Of a DNA stretch of 6,450 nt, positions 1-6,040 are shown piece by piece. The notes under the pieces are model-generated. The model was not told the DNA's origin. It did no database searches and worked only from the letters and a program-made list of their open reading frames with translations. Source of the stretch: an uncultured Fretibacterium sp. (GTDB lineage Bacteria > Synergistota > Synergistia > Synergistales > Aminobacteriaceae); the NCBI GenBank assembly GCA_937900285.1, contig CALCEM010000058.1, positions 1-6,450 of the forward strand. Direction: 5' to 3'. Each line of letters starts with the position of its first letter. The stretch's first letter is position 1. A program made the position numbers and the translations under genes.

Positions 1-574
1 AAAAATTAAAACTTTGCCCCCCCCCCCCCTCCGTAATTTTATCTAATAGTTTGCCCGCATCAAACTCATAATATTTCCAAGCTCTCTGCCAAGTTCCCCA
101 ACCCCAAATTTCTACAAATGGCGCAAAAAAACTCTGAGGCATGTTCTCAAATTCAAACGGCGATAAATATGCATCAACATTACACACTCGCTCATCATCT
201 TTATATAATTCAAGTGCATCGTTAACATAATTTAAAAAATAAGGACTGGTTAAAATATCATCTTCAACAACAATAATTTTCCCGAACTCGTTTACAATTT
301 GAGTTACACCGTCAACGATATTTTTTGCACACCCGTAATTTTTCCCGCGCTCAAAAATTTTAACTGATTTAAACCCGTCAATTGTCTTTAAATATTCCCT
401 GACCTGTTTAACTTTTTCAAGATCATTTTCATCATCGTTTTTTGCACCATCGGAAAAAATAAATAATTCGCTTTCACTTGCCAAAGAATTTTTTTTCAAT
501 GCCTCAATTGTTATGCGCGCATGTTCCGGACGATTGTACGCAAAAAATGTAATCGGAGCTAAATTTTTTATCAT
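1..574 (-). CDS. Family 2 glycosyltransferase, N-terminal part (3' end outside window), with an internal G13 tract
   Basis: The reading frame opens with ATG at 574 and stays open for 191 codons to the window edge, so the C-terminus is missing. It probably transfers a sugar onto a surface glycan (LPS, capsule or glycoprotein) at the cytoplasmic side. The N-terminus ITFFAYNRPEHARITIEALK (residues 8-27) is the typical GT-A nucleotide-sugar-binding strand and helix. SDG follows at 41-43, and VVEDDI at 102-107 supplies the acidic DxD-like metal site (E104, D105, D106). WGWGTWQRAW (157-166) is a conserved acceptor-side motif of this group. The start is supported by GGGTGAT, 5 bases upstream, which can pair with the 16S tail. 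Residues E182 to G186 are encoded by GAG plus four GGG codons, a run of 13 G at 29-17. The residues after it (QSFNF) resemble the FNF seen at this place in relatives as I remember them, so the sequenced state appears to be in frame. Donor and acceptor are unknown. Confidence 0.87.
   Translation of the reverse strand, partial: MIKNLAPITFFAYNRPEHARITIEALKKNSLASESELFIFSDGAKNDDENDLEKVKQVREYLKTIDGFKSVKIFERGKNYGCAKNIVDGVTQIVNEFGKIIVVEDDILTSPYFLNYVNDALELYKDDERVCNVDAYLSPFEFENMPQSFFAPFVEIWGWGTWQRAWKYYEFDAGKLLDKITEGGGGQSFNF
17..29 (-). repeat. Mononucleotide tract, 13 G on the coding strand, in the glycosyltransferase gene
   Basis: Thirteen consecutive C on the plus strand read as 13 G in the coding direction, covering the last base of codon 182 and codons 183-186. 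With 14 G the frame would reach TAA at 8-6, giving a protein of about 189 residues. With 12 G the alternative frame stays open to the window edge, so its outcome cannot be seen. Long G runs are prone to slipped-strand mispairing. An error in sequencing or assembly of the run length is the main alternative. Confidence 0.9.
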
Positions 575-590
575 GAAACATCACCCATAA

Positions 591-619
591 TTAAAATAAA
601 TATGTGTTGAGTATATCAA
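591..619 (-). promoter_or_regulatory. Possible promoter of the glycosyltransferase gene (weak match)
   Basis: Only 47 bases separate the end of the preceding terminator from the glycosyltransferase ATG, so a promoter, if there is one, must lie here. TTGATA at 619-614 matches the -35 consensus at four of six bases and is followed, after 16-17 bases, by an AT-rich -10 candidate (ATTTTA at 597-592 or TTTTAA at 596-591). The -10 match is poor and such hexamers arise easily in AT-rich DNA. Read-through from the upstream gene is the alternative. Confidence 0.25.
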
Positions 620-621
620 AT

Positions 622-659
622 AAAAAAAAGTTCCTCCGCCAAAATTTAAAGCGAAGGAA
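622..659 (-). terminator. Intrinsic terminator after the FkbM-like gene
   Basis: On the minus strand TTCCTTCGC (659-651) pairs with GCGGAGGAA (639-631), giving a 9-bp stem with one G-U pair and an 11-base AT-rich loop, followed directly by C and eight T (629-622). It begins 16 bases after the stop codon at 676. The same DNA read on the plus strand would have an A-C mismatch in the stem, so it works best in the minus orientation. It should separate transcription of this gene from the glycosyltransferase downstream. Confidence 0.8.
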
Positions 660-675
660 TTAAAATTTTTATGAT

Positions 676-1653
676 TTACATTTCATAGAGTTCAGAAATT
701 TTTAAAATTTTATCCTGGTCAATATCATAAATCGGCATGTCCTTTATTGCTTCCAAACGTGCAGACCCAGACAAAAAATTTAATTTTCCGTTTTCATCTC
801 TAGATTCCCGGATTTTGCTCTCAACATACGCTTCCGAACTCGTCATAACTTTAAAATAATTTTTAAAATCATTTCTCACAAAAAATACACTGTTCCCCAC
901 CGAATCGCTGCCTATACATGAATATCCTTTTTTTTCGCTTAAGTCAGTGAACGCGCTTATTGAAGCACCCCAATATAAATAAGAGAAATGCCCCCCCCCC
1001 CCTAAGTAATTCGCGCGATAAAATTTTTCGTTGTAGGGGATCGTAACTTTTTTGTTTCCACCAAAGACGCTATTATATTCGCAAATCAATACGCACGGCG
1101 AAACGGAATTAATTTCCTTCCAAATCCAATAATCATTACCGTCAATATCAATGCTCAAAATTCCAATTTCACCAGAAAATTTATTGTCCGTAAAAATTTT
1201 ATTTATATTCTCGCGGGTAATAAATTCGCTTACAGCAGTGACATCATTTTTCCAGTAATAACTTGAATGTTTAACGTGATCGATATTTTTTTGCGAACCG
1301 TCAATTATTAAACCTTTCCAGTTATCATGCATTAATAAAAATCTCGTGTTGCTTTCTTCATAATTTTCAACACCAAATTCTATAAATGTGTGAGGAATCT
1401 GCGAGCCGATTTTTGAAATTATCCATTGAATTATTCCATCGTTACCAAATTGGGAAAATATTTTAAATTCTGATTCGTGAATGTCTGAAGTATTTAAAAT
1501 TTTTTGCAGATAAATAAGTTCTTGACCATGAATAAATTTCAAGTCATCAACATCTTGATTAAAATCCCGCCCCATTCGCTTTAAAGCATTATACAAACGA
1601 TCAGGCGAATTAATTAACGTCCTCACGCTCGAAGCTAAATTTTTTAATTTCAT
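676..1653 (-). CDS. FkbM-like (methyltransferase-fold) protein of surface-glycan loci, with an internal G12 tract
   Basis: A 325-residue protein, complete. Motifs in order: FIEFGVENYEESNTRFLL at 90-107 and GLIIDGS at 114-120 (where a Rossmann-type methyltransferase would hold its cofactor), LSIDIDGNDYWIW at 166-178, CEYNSVFG at 191-198, YLYWGAS at 225-231 and SVFFVRND at 255-262. I recognise this as a well-conserved family, usually annotated hypothetical or FkbM-like, found next to glycosyltransferases; methyl transfer is inferred from the fold, not shown. It has no signal peptide or membrane segment, so it is probably cytoplasmic. The frame also allows a TTG start at 1662, but AGGAG (1667-1663) lies immediately against that codon and 9 bases before ATG 1653, so ATG 1653 is chosen. 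Residues 218-221 are four GGG codons (12 G), just before the conserved H-F-S segment. The gene is flanked on both sides by minus-strand terminators, so it is probably transcribed alone. Confidence 0.85.
   Translation of the reverse strand: MKLKNLASSVRTLINSPDRLYNALKRMGRDFNQDVDDLKFIHGQELIYLQKILNTSDIHESEFKIFSQFGNDGIIQWIISKIGSQIPHTFIEFGVENYEESNTRFLLMHDNWKGLIIDGSQKNIDHVKHSSYYWKNDVTAVSEFITRENINKIFTDNKFSGEIGILSIDIDGNDYWIWKEINSVSPCVLICEYNSVFGGNKKVTIPYNEKFYRANYLGGGGHFSYLYWGASISAFTDLSEKKGYSCIGSDSVGNSVFFVRNDFKNYFKVMTSSEAYVESKIRESRDENGKLNFLSGSARLEAIKDMPIYDIDQDKILKISELYEM
991..1002 (-). repeat. Mononucleotide tract, 12 G on the coding strand, in the FkbM-like gene
   Basis: Twelve consecutive C on the plus strand encode Gly218-Gly221, all as GGG. 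The frame downstream is the functional one, because it carries the conserved YLYWGAS and FFVRND segments. With 11 G the frame ends at TAA 959-957 (about 231 residues); with 13 G it ends at TGA 946-944 (about 236 residues). Both lose the C-terminal third. This is the structure expected of an on/off slippage switch. Confidence 0.92.
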
Positions 1654-1662
1654 GTTAGGCAA

Positions 1663-1701
1663 CTCCTGAAAAATATTTTTATTACAGCGAAGATTCTAGC
1701 A
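1663..1701 (-). promoter_or_regulatory. Extended -10 promoter candidate and ribosome binding site of the FkbM-like gene
   Basis: TGCTAGAAT at 1701-1693 is an extended -10 element (TG, one base, then TAGAAT, five of six matches to TATAAT). No acceptable -35 is seen at 17 bases because that position falls in the G-rich arm of the upstream terminator, which fits an extended -10 promoter. Transcription would start near 1686, leaving a leader of about 33 bases. The Shine-Dalgarno sequence AGGAG at 1667-1663 sits 9 bases before ATG 1653 and decides the start over the in-frame TTG at 1662. Confidence 0.45.
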
Positions 1702-1704
1702 TAT

Positions 1705-1742
1705 AAAAAAATTTCCCCCCGCCATATTTCTGACAGGAGGAA
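1705..1742 (-). terminator. Intrinsic terminator of the efflux operon
   Basis: On the minus strand TTCCTCCTGTCA (1742-1731) pairs with TGGCGGGGGGAA (1724-1713) to give a 12-bp stem with a 6-base loop, followed by one more A-rich base and seven T (1711-1705). Three of the pairs are G-U; read on the plus strand the same positions become A-C mismatches, so the hairpin is built for minus-strand transcripts. It lies 21 bases after the stop codon of the RND permease. Confidence 0.85.
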
Positions 1743-1763
1743 TTAAATTTTTTACTTTAATTT

Positions 1764-4700
1764 TTATTCGTCGTCATCATCGTCTTCATCTGGTATTTCA
1801 ACTTTATACGCAATCGCCGTCAATACTGGCACCACTATTAACGTTAAAATTGTGCTCATCGTTAATCCGGCCATTATCGTTACAGCCATCGGTCCAAACA
1901 TCGAATCCCAAATTAACGGGATCATTCCGAGTACAGTCGTTAATGCCGACATAGCTACAGGACGTAACCTGCTCACACCATCTTCTACAATTGCCTCATA
2001 TTTATCGCGACCCGCCTCAAAATCTGCGCTGACTTGATCGAGTAATACTATTGAATTTTTCGCGAGCATTCCCACCAAACTTAATAAACCAATTATCGCC
2101 ATAAAACTAAATGTCATATTGGCAACATATAAGCCCGGCGCAATTCCAATCATTATTAAAGGCAACGACATAAAAATTATTACAGGCTGACGGAAAGCAT
2201 TAAACAAAAATACCATTATGATAAACATTACAATTAATGCAGGCAAAAACATTCCGGACATTCCGCCAACAGCTTCAGCCGAAGTTTCTTTTTCTCCGCC
2301 CCATTCGAGTTTATAACCCAACGGTAAATTTATTTTTTCAATTTTCGGAGATATTCTGCTTATCATGTCATCAGCGTTCTCGCCAATTTTTACTTCGCTT
2401 TGAGCCGTGATCATTCTGCTACGGTCTCGACGGATTATTATATTGTCATCAAAATTTACGTTTAAATCTCCGAACACAGTACCCAACGGAACAGATTTAT
2501 TTGAAGCAGGTGCCCATATTGGAAGAGTATTTAAAATATCCATTCTGTTACGTTCCGAACGTGTAAACGCTGCTTTAATTTGTAAAGATTTATCACCATC
2601 GCGAAACGCTCCGACAGTATAACCCGTTGTCGATGTCTGAATCGCAGAATTTATTAACGTACGATTTAAACCCAAACTCTGCATTTGATCTTTTAAAATT
2701 TTCGGCTTGATTACTTCGACAGGTTCACGCCAATCACATCTAACAAATGCACTCGCATGATCCTCCTGCATTATTTCCATTGCCTGCGCAGCAAGTGAAC
2801 GCAATATTATAGGATCATCGCCGTAAAATCTTATTCCAATTTTTTCATCGGAAGTTGCTCCACGCGCTAATAATTTGCATATTCCTGAAAGTTCCGGATG
2901 TTCATCAATATATTTTTGCGTCGCTTTTGCTATTTCCGGCGTTAATTTATTGTCCTTCAGCTCGACTATTAACTGCGAAAATGATGTATTACTGTTCGGA
3001 GGCGAATACGTCAGCATAAATCTCAAACCGCCGCCGCCGATAAATTGAGAAATATTTTTTACTTCCGGGAATTTTCTTATATATTCTGCTAATTCCTGCG
3101 TAACTTTTTCCTGATGATTTATTGACGTTCCTTCGGGGCTGTAAACATCAACAGTGTAATACACCGACTCCGAATCCGGGAAAAATGTAGATTTAATATT
3201 TGAAAATAATATTATTGCTCCGATAAATGCACCAATCGTAATTATTACAGTCAAAATTTTATGATGTAAACATAATTCCAAGAGCCAGCGATATATTTTA
3301 TATAATAATTTATCGTATGGGTCTCCCTTTTGTTTTTCAACTTTCATCATAACTTTTCCCAACACCGGCGTAATTATCAACGCAGCAAACCAGCTCAATA
3401 TCATCGAGATTCCTACAACTTGAAATAAACTCCGGCAAAATTCTCCAACCGATTGATCCGATAAACCTATCGGCGCAAATGCTAAAATCGCTATTATAGT
3501 CCCGCCGAGCATCGCCCATTTTGATCCCTCGATCGAATCTGACGCAGCATCCTCCAATGTTAAACCGCTTTGAGTTCCAACCAGCATCCCCTCAGTTACA
3601 ACGATAGCATTATCAACGAGCGAACCCAACGCAATTATTAACGCCGAAAGTGAAACGCATTGCAAAAATATTCCCGTGTAATTCATTATTGCGAGCGTCG
3701 CAGCTATGGTCAGCAATAAAACTATTCCGATTATTAAGCCGGAACGAATGCCCATAAAAATTAATAATACTCCGACAACTATCGCTAAACTTTCCGCCAA
3801 ATTTACAAGGAAATCATTTGTAGATTTTATAACTTGATCAGACTGCATATAAATCGGATTCAATTCAATTCCGACGGGTCTAAATGTCTCCAGCTCCTGT
3901 AATTTTTTTGTTACAGCTTCACCCATCGTTACAACGTTTCCGCCTTCAACCGTAGCGATTCCGATTCCAATCGCAGGACGCTCATTAAATTTCATTTTGA
4001 AATCTTGAGGATCAATATAATCCCTTCTGATCGTTGCAATTTCGCGAAGCCTCGTGAGTTTTCCGCCAGAACCTCCAATAACAAGCTCGCCAATATCTTC
4101 AACGTTTAAAATTGCGCTGGTCGGTGAAATTCTTATATAACGGCTTCCGAGCGTAGTGCTTCCCATTTCTGATAAAGTATTCTGCTGATTCAAAACGCTG
4201 AAAACATTTTCAAGCGAGAGACCTAAAGCATTTAATCTGGCCGCTGAAAATTCTATATAAATCCCTTCCGTCTGCTCTCCTGAAATATCTACTCTCGCAA
4301 CACCGGGAACCAAAACTAAATTTTTTTTCAGGAAGTCCGCATAATCGTAAATTTCTTTTATAGAATACCCATCGCCCACTAACGCATAATACTGCCCGAA
4401 GACATCACCATAATCATTATTAATTGAAATCGTGCAACCTGTAGGCATATTTCCTTGAGCATCGTTAATTTTTTGTCGAAGCTCATCCCAAATCTGAGGA
4501 AGTTGCGCACTCCTGTAAGTGTCTTCAATGTCGACATATATAACAGCAACTCCGGGCATTGAACGTGATCTAATATGTTTTATTTCGCCCATTGCCTGTA
4601 TTGCGTCTTCTATTCGGCTAGTTACTTCCTGTTCAACTTCATAAGCATCTGAACCGGGATATATCGCACTTATTACGGCCGTCTTAATCGTAAAATTTGG

Positions 4701-4811
4701 ATCTTCGAGCTTGCCAATTTCAAAATATGCAATGACTCCGCTCAACGCAATTATTACGCAAACAAATAATACTACTCTGAAACGTTTTATACTCGCGCGT
4801 GCAATATCCAT
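1764..4811 (-). CDS. RND-family efflux permease (AcrB/TriC-like inner membrane pump subunit)
   Basis: A full-length 1015-residue proton-driven exporter of the inner membrane, within the normal 1000-1050 range. It has the two-fold RND plan: TM1 at about 12-30, first periplasmic porter/docking region about 35-335, TM2-TM6 about 337-485, TM7 about 519-537, second periplasmic region about 540-850, and TM8-TM12 about 853-1003. The proton relay is visible as D400 in TM4 (LVDNAIVV; AcrB has two Asp, here the second is N401) and K918 in TM10 (GMLAKNSIVLLD), with R948/R950 in SRLRPVAMSALTTVLG. The text around 93-145 (IYVDIEDTYRSAQLPQIWDE, then NNDYGDVFG) reminds me of TriC-like pumps; substrate is not predictable. 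The start is backed by GAGGAA at 4826-4821, inside the last codons of the adaptor gene, 9 bases before ATG. Only 6 bases separate the two genes, so translation is probably coupled. The C-terminus is an unusual acidic tail, nine of whose last ten residues after Pro1008-Asp are Asp or Glu. Confidence 0.96.
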   Translation of the reverse strand: MDIARASIKRFRVVLFVCVIIALSGVIAYFEIGKLEDPNFTIKTAVISAIYPGSDAYEVEQEVTSRIEDAIQAMGEIKHIRSRSMPGVAVIYVDIEDTYRSAQLPQIWDELRQKINDAQGNMPTGCTISINNDYGDVFGQYYALVGDGYSIKEIYDYADFLKKNLVLVPGVARVDISGEQTEGIYIEFSAARLNALGLSLENVFSVLNQQNTLSEMGSTTLGSRYIRISPTSAILNVEDIGELVIGGSGGKLTRLREIATIRRDYIDPQDFKMKFNERPAIGIGIATVEGGNVVTMGEAVTKKLQELETFRPVGIELNPIYMQSDQVIKSTNDFLVNLAESLAIVVGVLLIFMGIRSGLIIGIVLLLTIAATLAIMNYTGIFLQCVSLSALIIALGSLVDNAIVVTEGMLVGTQSGLTLEDAASDSIEGSKWAMLGGTIIAILAFAPIGLSDQSVGEFCRSLFQVVGISMILSWFAALIITPVLGKVMMKVEKQKGDPYDKLLYKIYRWLLELCLHHKILTVIITIGAFIGAIILFSNIKSTFFPDSESVYYTVDVYSPEGTSINHQEKVTQELAEYIRKFPEVKNISQFIGGGGLRFMLTYSPPNSNTSFSQLIVELKDNKLTPEIAKATQKYIDEHPELSGICKLLARGATSDEKIGIRFYGDDPIILRSLAAQAMEIMQEDHASAFVRCDWREPVEVIKPKILKDQMQSLGLNRTLINSAIQTSTTGYTVGAFRDGDKSLQIKAAFTRSERNRMDILNTLPIWAPASNKSVPLGTVFGDLNVNFDDNIIIRRDRSRMITAQSEVKIGENADDMISRISPKIEKINLPLGYKLEWGGEKETSAEAVGGMSGMFLPALIVMFIIMVFLFNAFRQPVIIFMSLPLIMIGIAPGLYVANMTFSFMAIIGLLSLVGMLAKNSIVLLDQVSADFEAGRDKYEAIVEDGVSRLRPVAMSALTTVLGMIPLIWDSMFGPMAVTIMAGLTMSTILTLIVVPVLTAIAYKVEIPDEDDDDDE

Positions 4812-4817
4812 AATTTT

Positions 4818-5981
4818 TTATTCCTCGACTAATCTAACGTGCTGGCCTTCGTGTAAAAAATATACTCCAGCTGTTATTATTACATCGCCATGCTTTAAAT
4901 TTTCGCTCTTTACTTCGATATTGCCATTATTATCAGGAGTTCCGGTAGTAATATTAATTTTATTTGCTGTACCGTTTTCATAACGCCATAAATAATTATT
5001 ATTATTCTCGTGTAAAACTGCTGTCAGCGGCACATAAAACTCAGAATTAAATTTTTTTTGCGTCTTCAATGCTCCAGAAAAATCCGCTTCAACTGTTACG
5101 GACATTCCCGGAAGTATTCTCACTCCATTTTGAGGAGGCATCGTCGCTGTTACCGGATAAGTTTTTGTAGCGGAATCAGCTTGAGCCGCAACCTCTTTTA
5201 TTTTCAAAGGGAATAATTTTCCGGGGATGGCATCGAACTTAGCATTTAATATGAAATAATTTTCACTATTCTTAATTAATTGATTGAACGTCATATTATT
5301 CGGCAGAGGAACGGATAATACATCATTGTCTGGAATGTTAAACACAATTTCTAAATTTGAAATATCCTGCAGGCTGAAAATTGTTTGTTTCGCGTTCACG
5401 TCCTGAAAATTTTCGACCATTCGATCGGCTATAACTCCGGAAAATGGTGCGCGTAATTCCGTATCTTTTAAAGAATCCTGAACCGATTTTACTTGAGCCT
5501 GCGCAGTTCCGACGGCAGATTTTGTTACGTCCAATTGAGTTTTATAAGTGTCATAAGTTGCTCTCGGCACGACTTTTTGTTTATATAAATTTTCGTAACG
5601 TTTAAAATTTGCCTGTGCGTCAACGTATTGGGCTTGAGCCTGAGCCAATGCGCTTTTAGCTTGAGAGACAGCCGTATTAAAATCTCTTGGGTCAAGTGTC
5701 GCGAGTAATGTACCCTTTTTCACTGATACACCTTTCTCAACGAAAATTTTATTTAAAGTCCCCGACACCCTGAACGATAAATCCGCGCGCTTACCTCCTT
5801 GAACAGTTCCGAAATAATGCCGTAACGTAGTATCAACTCCGCCAGCCAAAGCTATAGTGCGGACTGGTCTTATAATTTCCGGTTCGGGTTCAGCTTCTTT
5901 TTCTTCGCGCAAAGTGTTAAGCCCGTAACAAATTCCGCCAATTATTGCAACTCCGATTAAAATTTCTAAAAATCGTTTCAA
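4818..5981 (-). CDS. RND efflux periplasmic adaptor (membrane fusion protein, HlyD/AcrA-like)
   Basis: A 387-residue adaptor that would link the RND permease to an outer membrane channel. KRF followed by a hydrophobic segment (about 5-21) anchors it in the inner membrane; C18 lacks a small residue before it, so this is not a convincing lipobox. The first lipoyl half-motif is at about 70-98 (GTLNKIFVEKGVSVKKGTLL), the alpha-hairpin at about 99-172 is rich in Ala and Gln (SALAQAQAQYVDAQANF), the second lipoyl half is at about 175-210 (LRAPFSGVIADRMVENFQDV), then beta-barrel 210-300 (with LPGMSVTV at 290-297) and membrane-proximal domain to the end. The start codon is TTG at 5981: an in-frame TAA lies directly before it, and it yields a typical basic-then-hydrophobic N-terminus. 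AAAGGGG at 6000-5994 is the likely ribosome binding site, 12 bases away, rather far. It is the first gene of the efflux operon. Confidence 0.94.
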   Translation of the reverse strand: MKRFLEILIGVAIIGGICYGLNTLREEKEAEPEPEIIRPVRTIALAGGVDTTLRHYFGTVQGGKRADLSFRVSGTLNKIFVEKGVSVKKGTLLATLDPRDFNTAVSQAKSALAQAQAQYVDAQANFKRYENLYKQKVVPRATYDTYKTQLDVTKSAVGTAQAQVKSVQDSLKDTELRAPFSGVIADRMVENFQDVNAKQTIFSLQDISNLEIVFNIPDNDVLSVPLPNNMTFNQLIKNSENYFILNAKFDAIPGKLFPLKIKEVAAQADSATKTYPVTATMPPQNGVRILPGMSVTVEADFSGALKTQKKFNSEFYVPLTAVLHENNNNYLWRYENGTANKINITTGTPDNNGNIEVKSENLKHGDVIITAGVYFLHEGQHVRLVEE

Positions 5982-5993
5982 TTAAAAATACAA

Positions 5994-6025
5994 CCCCTTT
6001 ACAGTAAAATTAAATGAAAATTATA
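5994..6025 (-). promoter_or_regulatory. Candidate promoter -10 and ribosome binding site for the efflux operon
   Basis: The 59-base gap before the adaptor gene holds a perfect TATAAT at 6025-6020 on the minus strand. The position 17 bases upstream (6048-6043, GCATTT, overlapping the end of the oxidoreductase gene) is a poor -35. Transcription would start near 6013 and the leader would contain AAAGGGG (6000-5994). No terminator is visible between the oxidoreductase and this point, so read-through from upstream is also possible. No operator-like inverted repeat or nearby regulator gene was seen. Confidence 0.4.
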
Positions 6026-6040
6026 CATAAACTTAAAAAT

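Noticed and set aside
1..1653. Recent horizontal transfer of the glycan genes
   Set aside because: Lines counted by eye are slightly richer in AT than the efflux genes (about 32-38% against 35-42% GC), but the difference is small and no mobile-element traces are present.
1654..1662. TTG at 1662 as the start of the FkbM-like gene
   Set aside because: The ribosome binding site AGGAG ends at the base next to this codon, leaving no spacing, whereas ATG 1653 has an ideal 9-base spacing.
1715..1720. C6 run (plus strand) as a third slippage tract
   Set aside because: It is non-coding, short, and fully explained as the G-rich arm of the operon terminator.
1852..2622. Short plus-strand open frames at 1852-2037 and 2407-2622
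   Set aside because: They lie antisense inside the RND permease gene, show no recognisable domain, and have no ribosome binding site that I can support.
3337..3519. A 60-residue minus-strand open frame in another frame of the RND gene
   Set aside because: It overlaps the well-conserved TM4-TM6 region of the permease out of frame and has no family resemblance.
4321..4328. Run of eight A on the coding strand in the RND gene as a possible slippage or frameshift site
   Set aside because: A runs of seven to nine are frequent in this AT-rich sequence and the reading frame continues intact; no conserved alternative frame follows.
4711..4983. A 90-residue plus-strand open frame across the adaptor-permease junction
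   Set aside because: It is antisense to two clearly real genes and looks like a hydrophobic shadow of the permease's first membrane segment.
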